DNA of 51,435 nucleotides, taken from contig CAZSIT010000014.1 of NCBI GenBank assembly GCA_964607165.1, positions 1 through 51,435 of the forward strand, given 5' to 3'. Below, piece after piece: positions 7,854 through 16,137 of this stretch. Below the pieces are notes generated by a model. That model worked only from the letters and a program-made list of their open reading frames with translations, was not told the origin of the DNA and did not search any database. Every line of letters starts with the position of its first letter. Within the stretch, counting starts at the first letter, position 1. This stretch comes from DSPP01 sp964607165 (GTDB lineage: Bacteria; Zixibacteria; MSB-5A5; DSPP01). The translations under genes were made by a program, and so were the position numbers.

Positions 7854-8297
7854 TTACCTCCTACCTGTTTTGATTTCGCCGCGCGGCAATATCAGGTTGG
7901 TTACCAAAGCGACAGCACACAACTTTTTGGCAGAGTCGAAAACTTTCACTTCGGAGATGGAGGTCTTGCTTCCGGAATGCAGGACGGCTGCAACGGCTGC
8001 GGCGCTTTTGGTTTTCACCGGCGCAACATAGTTGATTTTCAGTTCGACGGTTATGGTTTCCCGCTCTGGAAAAAGCAGGGTGTTGGCAGCGTAGGTGGCG
8101 GCCGTATCGGCGATCGAAGCCACAACCCCCCCGTGCATAAAGCCGTGCACTTGGGCCAAACGAGGTGCAAAGCGGACGGAAACGCGCGCCGCACCGGGGC
8201 GGACGGCCTCCAGTTTCATTTTGAAATGCCGCAAAAGCGGCACTTTGGAAAAAACTTTGAAAAGGCCCCGCTCGACTTCTTTCGATAATTTTTTCAT
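7854..8297 (-). CDS. PaaI-type hotdog thioesterase
   Basis: 147 residues starting at ATG 8297, which overlaps the stop of the exporter gene (TGATG). A longer frame upstream exists but only shadows that gene. Hotdog fold with the PaaI-like signature VHGFMHGGVVASIADTAATY (HGG with the following Asp) and ELKINYVAPV. Enzymes of this group hydrolyse acyl-CoA thioesters, often aryl- or medium-chain. Substrate not defined by sequence. Its terminal Arg-Arg codons provide the Shine-Dalgarno site of the next gene. Confidence 0.9.
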   Translation of the reverse strand: MKKLSKEVERGLFKVFSKVPLLRHFKMKLEAVRPGAARVSVRFAPRLAQVHGFMHGGVVASIADTAATYAANTLLFPERETITVELKINYVAPVKTKSAAAVAAVLHSGSKTSISEVKVFDSAKKLCAVALVTNLILPRGEIKTGRR

Positions 8298-9211
8298 CAG
8301 GCAATCTCCACCAATAAAACGCCGATTAGAACCACAATACCGGCTATCACAAACCCCAAAGAAAAGCGTTCGCCGTAAAAAGCGAAAGACATTAAAGCCG
8401 TGACCACCGGTTGAAAGTTGTTGATAACCGCCACGCGCGAGGCCTCCATTTTCGAAAGGGCATAATACCAAAGGATGTAGGCGATGCCGGTGGTCAGAAA
8501 GGCGATGTAGGCCAGAGAAAGGAGCGCCTTGGTAGAAACCGAACCCCAGTCGTATTGAACGGCGGGGATTATCCCGAAGGGAACAAACATCGCCGTGCCG
8601 ATGGCGATGGCGGCAAAGGTGAGAAAAGGTGGGCCATATTTGTTTAGATAGGGCTTGCCCAGAACGGTGTAGAGAGCCCAGGTCAGAACGGCCGCTAAAA
8701 TAATCAGGTCGCCGAACAGATAGCGGGTTTCAAATTTCAGCCCTTTTTCCAGCACAATGTAAACCACGCCGGAAAAAGCGAGGGCAATACCGGCAATTTT
8801 CAGCCATTTGAAGGATTCTTTCAACAAGTAATGGGCAATCAGAAAAACAAAAATGGGCGTGGTGGAATACAAAAGCGCCCCGTGGGTCGGGGTCGTATAG
8901 GAAAGCCCCCAGAGGAAAAGTGCCTGATTAAGGGGCACGCAGAGCAAACCCAAAAGCAATAATCCTTTGTAATCGGTTTTTTCGATTTTACGGAAATTTT
9001 TGGAAACGGCGGTCAAAAACAGAAGAAAGCCGGTGGCCAAAATAAAGCGGGCGGTGGCCAAATCGACAACAGGAATTTCTTCCAGGGCAAACTTGGCTAC
9101 CAGAAACGTCCCGGAAGCCAAAAGCAGGTTGCCCAGCAAGGCGAGCGCGACCGGGAAAGGGACTCTGGCCATAAGAGTGCGCAATCTATCCGGCTTTAAT
9201 CTTTTTGACAA
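8297..9211 (-). CDS. EamA/DMT-family transporter
   Basis: 304 residues with about ten hydrophobic helices in two repeated EamA units (first around residues 20-150, second 160-300). Motifs typical of the family are PVVDLATARFILA in the first half and VAVINNFQPVVTALMSFAFYGE in the second. Probably an inner-membrane metabolite exporter. The start is a TTG at 9211; an internal ATG at 9172 is an alternative and neither has a good ribosome site. First gene of the minus-strand operon exporter - thioesterase - small protein - VOC; divergent from the gene at 9272. Confidence 0.9.
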   Translation of the reverse strand: MSKRLKPDRLRTLMARVPFPVALALLGNLLLASGTFLVAKFALEEIPVVDLATARFILATGFLLFLTAVSKNFRKIEKTDYKGLLLLGLLCVPLNQALFLWGLSYTTPTHGALLYSTTPIFVFLIAHYLLKESFKWLKIAGIALAFSGVVYIVLEKGLKFETRYLFGDLIILAAVLTWALYTVLGKPYLNKYGPPFLTFAAIAIGTAMFVPFGIIPAVQYDWGSVSTKALLSLAYIAFLTTGIAYILWYYALSKMEASRVAVINNFQPVVTALMSFAFYGERFSLGFVIAGIVVLIGVLLVEIA

Positions 9212-9271
9212 GTAAGGATTTGATTTCTTATTTGCCTGCCGTGAAAAACAAATGCGAAAGACGGGCTTGAA

Positions 9272-9688
9272 GTGAAAGCATTATACCCTTTCTTGTTTTC
9301 ATTGACTTTGCCAATAGTTCCGCTGTTGGTTGTAGCGATAGTCTCGACTTACGTTGAGAAGAAACTGCCGTTCGGAATGGAGTTGGAGCAGGCGAAAACG
9401 AGGATATTCTGGGGAGAGGCGGTTTTTCGGCTGCTCTGGGGGCTTTTGTTTTTCGATTTAATTCCGGCCTGGATTTTTTTCCGCTTTCAGCCGCAGCTTT
9501 TTTCCTCCCTCTGGATAACGGCCTTGGCCACCCCGGCGCTGATATTTGTTTTTGGCTATCTGCCGCTGGTTATTTTGCTTAGCTCCCGCTTTAACCTCAA
9601 CTGGGGGTATCTGTTTTTCACCCTGCTCTGGATTTTTGCCGCCTTTGCCCTTTCGCTGGCAGCCATCCAATTGGCCTATCGCCTATGA
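9272..9688 (+). CDS. Small integral membrane protein, unknown function
   Basis: 138 residues with four likely transmembrane helices (about 5-25, 47-68, 78-102, 113-135). No recognised motif. Its stop codon overlaps the start of the class V aminotransferase gene (ATGA at 9685-9688), so the two are co-translated; any functional link is unknown. The short divergent space to the exporter gene (9212-9271) must hold its promoter. Confidence 0.8.
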   Translation: MKALYPFLFSLTLPIVPLLVVAIVSTYVEKKLPFGMELEQAKTRIFWGEAVFRLLWGLLFFDLIPAWIFFRFQPQLFSSLWITALATPALIFVFGYLPLVILLSSRFNLNWGYLFFTLLWIFAAFALSLAAIQLAYRL

Positions 9689-10866
9689 AAACTGATGCTT
9701 ATCGCCTGGCCAGGCATTTTGCGCCTTTCCGGAAGTTTTTCCCGTTCTGGAAAACAAGGGTGCATCTGGATACGGCCAAAATCTGCCCGCACAATCTCTT
9801 TGTGCAGGAAAAATTGGACGAATTTTACCGCGATTGGCTGGAGGGTGAAGTCAATTTCGATTTTGAGACTTTCGGAATGCTGGACGGCATCCGCAAAATG
9901 TGCGCCGAGCTGGTTGGCGCGAATGCCGACGAAATCGGCTTTTGCCCCAATACGTCCTTGGGATTGAATATCTGCACCTCCGGCCTGGAGTGGAAGCCAG
10001 GGGATGAGGTTTTGCTTTCGGAGCTGGAGTTTCCGGCGGATGTTTATTTGCTGCGGCCGCTGACGGAAAAGGGAGTTGTCGTCCGGTATCTGAAAGCCGA
10101 AAAGGGGTATGTAGCCCCGGAAGAGTTGGCGGTGAATCTGACCCCGCATTCGAAACTGTTTATCACTTCCTTCGTCCAGTTTTTCAACGGCTATAAGCAG
10201 GATTTGGCGGCTCTGGCAGAAGTTTGCCACAAAAACGGCACGCTTTTGGTTGTCGACGGGATTCAAGGGGTTGGCAATCAACAGCTGGACGTTCACACAT
10301 CGGGCGTGGACTTCCTTGCCGCCGGGGCGCAGAAGTGGCTTTTATCCTCGCACGGCACCGGATTTTTTTACTGTTCACGGGAACTGCAAAAGAAAATCAA
10401 GCCGGCCTATTTTGGCTGGATGGGGGTGGATTGGAAGGTCGATTGGACGGATCTCTGGAAGAAAGATTTGCAACCCTTTGACTCCGCGCGGCGGTTTGAA
10501 ATCGGCTCCCATCCGCACGGGCCGGTAAGGCATTTTTACTGGTCGCTTACGCTGATAAAGAAAGCCGGCTTGGCAAAAATCGAAAAATACACCCGTGCGC
10601 TTCTGGACCTGTTGGTCGAATATTTGTCCGATTCCCCCTATCATCTACGCAGTTCGCGGGAACCGCCCCACCGCTCCTCAATTCTTTCCTTTTCTCATCC
10701 GAACGGAGCGGAGCTGGTCAAATATCTGAAAAGCCGCAAAATTATCGCCTCCTATCGTGAAGGTGGGGTGCGGGTCTCCCCCAATTTTTATAATTCGCCC
10801 CAAGAAATGGAGCGGTTGGTGGACGAATTAAAGCGCTTTGGAAAACGGAAAATCAGCCGAAAATAG
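9685..10866 (+). CDS. Class V aminotransferase / cysteine-desulfurase-like PLP enzyme
   Basis: 393 residues. Fold type I PLP enzyme: substrate and cofactor motifs include LLVVDGIQGVGNQQLDV (the Asp binding the pyridine nitrogen), then FLAAGAQKWLL with the Schiff-base Lys, and ISYREGG-like SYREGGVRVSPNFYN near the C-terminus. The group covers cysteine desulfurases, kynureninase-like and isopenicillin-N-epimerase-like enzymes; the sequence has no obvious catalytic Cys loop of NifS/SufS, so the closest description is the epimerase-like branch. Overlaps the preceding membrane protein gene by 4 bp. Confidence 0.9.
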   Translation: MKTDAYRLARHFAPFRKFFPFWKTRVHLDTAKICPHNLFVQEKLDEFYRDWLEGEVNFDFETFGMLDGIRKMCAELVGANADEIGFCPNTSLGLNICTSGLEWKPGDEVLLSELEFPADVYLLRPLTEKGVVVRYLKAEKGYVAPEELAVNLTPHSKLFITSFVQFFNGYKQDLAALAEVCHKNGTLLVVDGIQGVGNQQLDVHTSGVDFLAAGAQKWLLSSHGTGFFYCSRELQKKIKPAYFGWMGVDWKVDWTDLWKKDLQPFDSARRFEIGSHPHGPVRHFYWSLTLIKKAGLAKIEKYTRALLDLLVEYLSDSPYHLRSSREPPHRSSILSFSHPNGAELVKYLKSRKIIASYREGGVRVSPNFYNSPQEMERLVDELKRFGKRKISRK

Positions 10867-10878
10867 ATACGGGGACAG

Positions 10879-11012
10879 CCTGCCCGAGCCNNNNNNNNNN
10901 NNNNNNNNNNNNNNNNNNNNNNNNNNNNNNNNNNNNNNNNNNNNNNNNNNNNNNNNNNNNNNNNNNNNNNNNNNNNNNNNNNNNNNNNNNCGAGCTCGGA
11001 ATCGGCCAGGGG
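10879..11012. repeat. Dispersed repeat interrupted by assembly gap
   Basis: CCTGCCCGAGCC (10879-10890), then 100 N (10891-10990), then CGAGCTCGGAATCGGCCAGG. Joined without the N, this matches the reverse complement of part of the repeat at 2981-3106. The gap thus lies in the repeat's internal hairpin, and its real length is unknown, perhaps only a few bases. Confidence 0.8.
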
Positions 11013-11102
11013 AAGCGACCCTTGGTCGGAGGGGTATAAAAAATGTTTATTGGCTTCGACAAAATGCCTGTTTTCTTAGTGAAAACGAACAAAGGAGGTC
11101 GT

Positions 11103-11666
11103 ATGCGTAAGGTTTTAAGCTGGGGATTGATGCTGGCGGCGGCAGCCGTTTTGGGCGGTTGCACCGCTTCGCGCACGGTGATTGTGCAGGGCGGCAGGCC
11201 GGGGCCGGTCGCCAAAGCGCCGGGGCAGGTGCACGCTTCGCGCGCGCACACCCGCAACGGGGTACGCTTTTTTGAGCGCGGGCAATACCGCAAGGCGATT
11301 CAACAGTTCGAGCTGGCGATTGCCGAAGACCCCGCCAACTGGGAAGCCCATTATTATTTAGGCGAATCGTATCGTGAACTGCGCGATTTTGACCGCTGTT
11401 TGGTGCACTACAACAGATGCCGCGACCTGTGCCACGACGACCCAAATTGGGTGGCGCGGGTGGAGTTCGGCGTCGGCGTAGTTTTTGAGCGGCGCGGCGA
11501 TTTCCGCAACGCCCGTTCCCATTATGAGCTGGCTTTAGTAGCCGTTCCGGATTACGGGCCGGCTAAGAATGCCCGTGCCCATTTACTGGCCAAGAGGTTC
11601 AAGGAGCGTCAGGACGACGAGGACAACGACCGTCACCCCGGCCGCGGCAAAAAACACAACGATTAG
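11103..11666 (+). CDS. TPR-containing lipoprotein
   Basis: 187 residues from the ATG at 11103, chosen because AAAGGAGG precedes it at ideal spacing; an upstream ATG at 11043 has no such site. Lipoprotein signal MRKVLSWGLMLAAAAVLGGC with Cys20. Residues about 50-165 form three tetratricopeptide-like repeats (NGVRFFERGQYRKAIQQFEL, AHYYLGESYRELRDFDRCL, GVVFERRGDFRNARSHYELA). The C-terminus is charged and disordered (DDEDNDRHPGRGKK). Probably a periplasm-facing scaffold; partners unknown. Followed directly by a terminator. Confidence 0.9.
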   Translation: MRKVLSWGLMLAAAAVLGGCTASRTVIVQGGRPGPVAKAPGQVHASRAHTRNGVRFFERGQYRKAIQQFELAIAEDPANWEAHYYLGESYRELRDFDRCLVHYNRCRDLCHDDPNWVARVEFGVGVVFERRGDFRNARSHYELALVAVPDYGPAKNARAHLLAKRFKERQDDEDNDRHPGRGKKHND

Positions 11667-11688
11667 AGTTTATCTCACGCAAGAAAAA

Positions 11689-11717
11689 AGGCGCCCGCCA
11701 TAGGCGGTCGCCTTTTT
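11689..11717. terminator. Bidirectional rho-independent terminator
   Basis: Stem AGGCGCCCGCC with GGCGGTCGCCT around ATA, with TTTTTGTT after it on the plus strand and a T-run on the minus strand (from AAGAAAAAAG). It ends both the TPR lipoprotein gene and the convergent S9 peptidase gene. Confidence 0.9.
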
Positions 11718-11732
11718 GTTATTCTTTTAAGC

Positions 11733-13739
11733 TCAACGCTTAAGATGCTGGTCGAACCACTTCAAAATCCACTCCAGGCGAGCCAGCCTCCGGTCTGGGC
11801 GGCCGTGGCGCGAAAGTCCGTGCGGCTCTTCCGGAAAACGGACAAACTCCACTTTGCGCTTTAAAAACTTGAGCGCCATAAAAAGCTGCTCGGCCTGCTC
11901 GATGTTGCAGCGCAAATCGTTTTCGTTGTGCAGAATCAAAAGCGGCGTGCGGACGTTTTTGACGTAGCTGATAGGTGACATCCGCATCAAAGCATCCGGG
12001 TCGGTCCAGGGCAGCGCTTTCATCTCCCGATAAATTTCATGGCCGATATCGGAACTGCCGGTCATACTGTATTGATTGACCACCGAACGGCCGGTGATGG
12101 CGGCCCGGAAGCGGTTGGTGTGGCCCACAATCCAGTTGGTCATAAACCCGCCGTAACTGCCGCCGGTAACGCCGACCAGTTTGGAATCAACATACGGCCT
12201 TTTGATCAGTTCGTCGGTGCCAGCCATAACGTCTTTGTAATCCAAATTTCCCCAGTCACCGACGATGGAACCCACAAAATCTTCTCCGTACCCCTGGCTG
12301 CCGCGGGGATTGGAGAAAAAGACTACGTAACCGCAGGCAGCCAAAAGTTGAAACTCGTGAAAAAAAGTCACGCCATATTGCGTAGGCGGCCCCCCGTGAA
12401 TTTGCACGATGGCGGGATATTTGCCGCCCGGCTTGAAGCCGGGCGGCTTCATAATCCAGGCCTGAACCGAAGTGCCGTCAGAACTTTTGAAAGAGGCCGG
12501 CTCCGGTTTGGAAAGCTGAATGTCGCCCAAAAATTCCTGCGAAAAGGAAGTCAGTTTTTTAGGAACACTGGGTTTGCCGGTCAGTTTAATCGTAAAAATT
12601 TCCGCCGGCGTTAGAAAATCAGAGAAGGCCAAAGCGGCCGTTTTGGCATTGCGGACCGTTGCGCAGCTTTGCAGGTGACCCGGGCGGTTTAGGATGCGCT
12701 TCACTTTTCCGCCGGAGGCGGCAACGGTATAGAGACTGGTGCTGCCGGAGTCGGAAGCCATAAAGAAAATACGTTTGCCATCTCCCGACCAGACCGGAAC
12801 AGGATAGCCGTGCCCTTCCTGCATATCGCAGATGGTAGAATCGATGCAGGAGCGGTCAAAATTTGGAATCTGATTTTTGGCCTTGCCTTTGCCGTCCGCC
12901 GGCGCCACCCAGATGTGTTCATTGGTTACCCCCCAGGCGTCATCCGGGTTGTCATGTCCGATGTAGGCTATCTTTTTGCCATCTAGCGACCAAGCCGGGC
13001 TGGCCACCGGCCCGGGCGGGGTGGGAATTTTGCGCATTTTACCGCCGCCCGCCGGAATTATCCAAAGGTCTATGCGCAAAGACTCCCGGTCGGGGTCGGG
13101 CTGGCGGTTGGAAGCAAAAGCAATCCATTTTCCATCCGGAGAAAAGGCGGGGGAAAGCTCGTCGTAGCGGCCAGAAGTGAGTTGTTGACCTTTTCCAATA
13201 GCTATCTCAAACGTCCAGATGTGGTAGCCATCTTTGGGCAAAAACCCCTCGCCGTCCAAACGGTAGAAAAGGCGGGTGACGTGGCGAAAGAGCGGCGCCG
13301 CTTTGCGGTCTGGTTTTCCATCAACGTTGGTAGGAAGCGGGTCATTTTGACGGAAAGCGCACAAAAGCTTTTTACCATCCGGCGACCAGGAAAGAGAATC
13401 AAACGAACCTTCTTTGGTTAGTAATTCGCGGGCTTCGCCGCCGTCCGCTGGAATTATGTAGATGCCCGTTTTTTCATCGCGGGTGGAAACGAAGGCGATG
13501 AATTTTCCGTCCGGCGACCAAACCGGCTGGCGGTCCTTGACTTTACCAAAGGTAAACTGCCGTGGCTTTCCACCCGCAGCCAAAATGACCCAGAGGTTGG
13601 ACCAGTATTTCTTTTTATTTTCATCTATCCATTCCAGAGTAAAGGCGATTCTGGACTCGTCCGGCGAGAGCGCCAACGAGCGAATCCATTTGAATTTCAG
13701 CAAATCTTCGGCGGTTATCAGACGTTTGGCTTTGGGCAT
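11733..13739 (-). CDS. S9 prolyl-oligopeptidase-family peptidase, cytoplasmic
   Basis: 668 residues from the ATG at 13739 (GGAG eight bases upstream; a second ATG at 13769 lacks a site). The N-terminal half is a beta-propeller of PD40 repeats (recurring WSPDGK, FSPDGKW); the C-terminal alpha/beta hydrolase has the nucleophile VTGGSYGGFM, acid HNENDLR and base EEPHGLSRHG. No signal peptide, so an intracellular acylaminoacyl- or dipeptidyl-peptidase degrading short peptides. It follows the proline dehydrogenase gene on the same strand (about 100 bp), which suggests joint use of proline-containing peptides. Confidence 0.94.
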   Translation of the reverse strand: MPKAKRLITAEDLLKFKWIRSLALSPDESRIAFTLEWIDENKKKYWSNLWVILAAGGKPRQFTFGKVKDRQPVWSPDGKFIAFVSTRDEKTGIYIIPADGGEARELLTKEGSFDSLSWSPDGKKLLCAFRQNDPLPTNVDGKPDRKAAPLFRHVTRLFYRLDGEGFLPKDGYHIWTFEIAIGKGQQLTSGRYDELSPAFSPDGKWIAFASNRQPDPDRESLRIDLWIIPAGGGKMRKIPTPPGPVASPAWSLDGKKIAYIGHDNPDDAWGVTNEHIWVAPADGKGKAKNQIPNFDRSCIDSTICDMQEGHGYPVPVWSGDGKRIFFMASDSGSTSLYTVAASGGKVKRILNRPGHLQSCATVRNAKTAALAFSDFLTPAEIFTIKLTGKPSVPKKLTSFSQEFLGDIQLSKPEPASFKSSDGTSVQAWIMKPPGFKPGGKYPAIVQIHGGPPTQYGVTFFHEFQLLAACGYVVFFSNPRGSQGYGEDFVGSIVGDWGNLDYKDVMAGTDELIKRPYVDSKLVGVTGGSYGGFMTNWIVGHTNRFRAAITGRSVVNQYSMTGSSDIGHEIYREMKALPWTDPDALMRMSPISYVKNVRTPLLILHNENDLRCNIEQAEQLFMALKFLKRKVEFVRFPEEPHGLSRHGRPDRRLARLEWILKWFDQHLKR

Positions 13740-13841
13740 CTTTGCTCCGTTTTTAATTTTCGATTCCATTCATACAAAAATTCACTCCCCACGGCACAAA
13801 TTATGGGTTACCCCCGGGAGATGCGCCGGAATATAATCTTT

Positions 13842-14771
13842 TTAGCTCCGCCAGACATTCTTTATTGCAAAAAGCACGTTGGCCGGGCGCTCGGCCAGCC
13901 GGCGCATATACCAGGGAAACCAGTGGCTGCCGTAGCTGATGAGCACCCGCACTCGATACCCCTCTTTTGTCAGGCGCAGCTGCTCTTCGGTTTGAATCCC
14001 GTACAAAAGCTGAAATTCAAAGTCGCTTCTTGACAGGCCCATGGCTCCCGCTTCCTGGCAGATTCTACGAATCAAAACTTTGTCGTGCGTGGCGATGCCG
14101 ACGACAGCCCCGTTTGTTTTTACATTGGAAAGCAAAACTTTCGAGAGTTCAAAATATTTGGCATCCACGTCTTTCTTTTTGGGATAAGCTACCTCCTCCG
14201 GCTCGGCGTAGGCTCCCTTCACCAGCCGAATGGCCGGAGCAAGCGGCAGCAACTGCTCAATATCTTTGGGTGTTCTATAAAGGTAAGCCTGCAGGCAAAC
14301 GCCAACGCGCGGATATTGCTCTCGAGCCTTTTTATAGAGAGATAGTGTGCGCTCCACGTAGCTGCTTTGCTCCATATCTATCCAAACCCAATTTTTGGAC
14401 GCGGCCGCCCGCCCAACGACGGCGAAAAGATTTTTCAAGCAAAGCTCCTCCCCCAAGTCCAGACCAAGCTGGGAGAGTTTCACCGAAACGTGTCCATCCA
14501 GCGCGTTTTTGTCTACCTGGCCGAGGACATCTATGTAGTGTTCGGCCACCTGTTTGGCTTCCTCCGCGTTGCTGATATTTTCTCCCAGTAGAGTCAAAAG
14601 GGTGGCAATATTCTTCGCTTTCAGGGTTTGGGCCGCCAGCAGGGCATCCTCTATCTTTTCACCGGGCATAAAGCGGGAAACGGCGCGGCGGATGAAAGCG
14701 TGGCGGGGCAGCGTTTCGCGGAGCCGGCGGTTTTCAGAGACCCACAATAACAGTTTGCGCAAAAGACCCAT
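13842..14771 (-). CDS. Proline dehydrogenase
   Basis: 309 residues, monofunctional PRODH length. FAD-dependent oxidation of proline to pyrroline-5-carboxylate. Barrel motifs are present in order: WIDMEQSSYVE, VCLQAYLYRT, IRLVKGAYAEPEEVAY, IATHD, FEFQLLYGI and the C-terminal YGSHWFPWYMRRLAERPAN with the substrate-binding Arg pair. No P5C dehydrogenase is seen in the window. The ATG lies only 10 bases beyond the 3' end of tRNA-Glu on the same strand, leaving no room for an ordinary ribosome site except the tRNA acceptor sequence GGGGACG. Confidence 0.94.
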   Translation of the reverse strand: MGLLRKLLLWVSENRRLRETLPRHAFIRRAVSRFMPGEKIEDALLAAQTLKAKNIATLLTLLGENISNAEEAKQVAEHYIDVLGQVDKNALDGHVSVKLSQLGLDLGEELCLKNLFAVVGRAAASKNWVWIDMEQSSYVERTLSLYKKAREQYPRVGVCLQAYLYRTPKDIEQLLPLAPAIRLVKGAYAEPEEVAYPKKKDVDAKYFELSKVLLSNVKTNGAVVGIATHDKVLIRRICQEAGAMGLSRSDFEFQLLYGIQTEEQLRLTKEGYRVRVLISYGSHWFPWYMRRLAERPANVLFAIKNVWRS

Positions 14772-14781
14772 ACAAAAAATG

Positions 14782-14856
14782 CGTCCCCAACGGGATTCGA
14801 ACCCGTGTTACCGCCGTGAAAGGGCGGTGTCCTAAGCCGGGCTAGACGATGGGGAC
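14782..14856 (-). tRNA. tRNA-Glu (anticodon TTC)
   Basis: Read on the minus strand: acceptor GTCCCCA pairs with TGGGGAC, discriminator G, D-arm TCGTCTAGCC..., anticodon arm ACCGCC-CTTTCAC-GGCGGT, T-arm ACGGG-TTCGAAT-CCCGT. CCA is not encoded. 75 nt. Confidence 0.97.
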
Positions 14857-14967
14857 GTCCAAGCGGCCAAAATATCCGGCTACACTCCCTCGGTCAAGCT
14901 TTTTAGAAGAGTGGGATAATACCGAAACCACTTTTCTTTTTGTGCGGAAAGTTTAATTTCCTTTGCA

Positions 14968-16035
14968 ATGGGCAAGAAATATCAAATCGCTGTTTTGCCG
15001 GGTGACGGGATTGGGCCGGAAGTTGTCGTCGAAGGGCTGAAAGTTCTAAAGCGGGTTTCTGAAATTGAAGGGTTCTCGTATCGGTTAACCCAATATCCCC
15101 ACGGCTCGGAGCATTACTTAAAAACCAAAGTGCTTTTCCCGGATTCAGTTTTAGACGAATTAAGACAGCACGATGCCGTCTATTTGGGCGCTATTGGCGA
15201 TCCACGAGTGGAAGTCGGCCTAGTAGAGCGGGCCGTGATTGCCGGCATTCGATTTGGCCTTGATTTATATGTCAATCTGCGGCCGATTAAGCTTTTGGCC
15301 GAACATCTTTGCCCGCTCAAGGATAAAAAACCAGCCGATATCGATATGCTGGTAGTGCGTGAAAACACGGAAGATTTGTATGCCGGCATCGGCGGCTTTT
15401 TGAAGAAAGGAACGCCGGACGAAGTGGCCATCCAGGAGATGGTTTTTACGCGCAAAGGTTGCGAGCGGGTAATCCGCTATGCCTTCGAGCTGGCTTCCAA
15501 ACGGCGCAAAAAATTGACCCTGGTGGACAAAGCCAACGCCATCCGGGCAATGGATATCTGGACGCGAACCTTTGCGGAAGTTGGGAAAGAATATCCGAAT
15601 CTTACCACCGACCACGCCTATATCGACGCCGCCTGTATGTGGTTGGTTAAAAGCCCGGAACAGTTTGACGTGGTGGTAACCAACAACATTTTTGGCGACA
15701 TTCTGACCGACCTGGGAGCTATGATTCAGGGAGGAATGGGGATTGCCGCTTCCGGCAACATTCATCCCGGAAAAGTTTCGATGTTCGAGCCGATACACGG
15801 CTCGGCTCCCAAATACAAAGGAAAACAAGTGGCCTCCCCCGTGGCGGCGGTGGCCGCCTGTGGGATGATGCTGGATTATGTGGGTGAAACACGGGCGGCA
15901 ATGCGCATAGAAAAAGCCATCACCGAGCTTCTGGTCGGTAAAAAAATTCCCTCTTTAGATTCCTCCTCTGGCCTTTCTACCTCCGCCTGCGGCGATTTGA
16001 TTACCCGCCAGCTGGCCGAAGTAAAACTTTCTTAA
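14968..16035 (+). CDS. Isocitrate/isopropylmalate dehydrogenase family enzyme
   Basis: 355 residues. NAD(P)-dependent beta-decarboxylating dehydrogenase: GDGIGPEVV at the N-terminus, substrate motif VRENTEDLYAGIGG, TNNIFGDILTDLGAMIQGGMG for metal binding, FEPIHGSAP and a C-terminal dimer region. RENTE with DLYAG is closer to NAD-isocitrate, homoisocitrate and related enzymes than to standard LeuB, so I do not assign leuB. The cofactor discriminator cannot be read confidently. Single gene, on the opposite strand to tRNA-Glu and upstream of the kinase block. No strong ribosome site at the ATG. Confidence 0.92.
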   Translation: MGKKYQIAVLPGDGIGPEVVVEGLKVLKRVSEIEGFSYRLTQYPHGSEHYLKTKVLFPDSVLDELRQHDAVYLGAIGDPRVEVGLVERAVIAGIRFGLDLYVNLRPIKLLAEHLCPLKDKKPADIDMLVVRENTEDLYAGIGGFLKKGTPDEVAIQEMVFTRKGCERVIRYAFELASKRRKKLTLVDKANAIRAMDIWTRTFAEVGKEYPNLTTDHAYIDAACMWLVKSPEQFDVVVTNNIFGDILTDLGAMIQGGMGIAASGNIHPGKVSMFEPIHGSAPKYKGKQVASPVAAVAACGMMLDYVGETRAAMRIEKAITELLVGKKIPSLDSSSGLSTSACGDLITRQLAEVKLS

Positions 16036-16137
16036 CCAGTTTTACTTTTGAACATGGGAGGTGTGCAGAATTTTGCTTTGCCTGCCGATACTTTAATAGC
16101 CCGTTGGGTTTAGGACTACTCTATCGGGTGACAAGCT

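Noticed and set aside
8298..8471. 58-residue N-terminal extension of the PaaI-type thioesterase
   Set aside because: It lies within the exporter gene in another frame and is not hotdog-like; the ATG at 8297 overlaps the exporter stop neatly.
10838..11293. Frames on both strands running through the second gap
   Set aside because: Products of N translation; flanks are a dispersed repeat and the start of the TPR lipoprotein gene.
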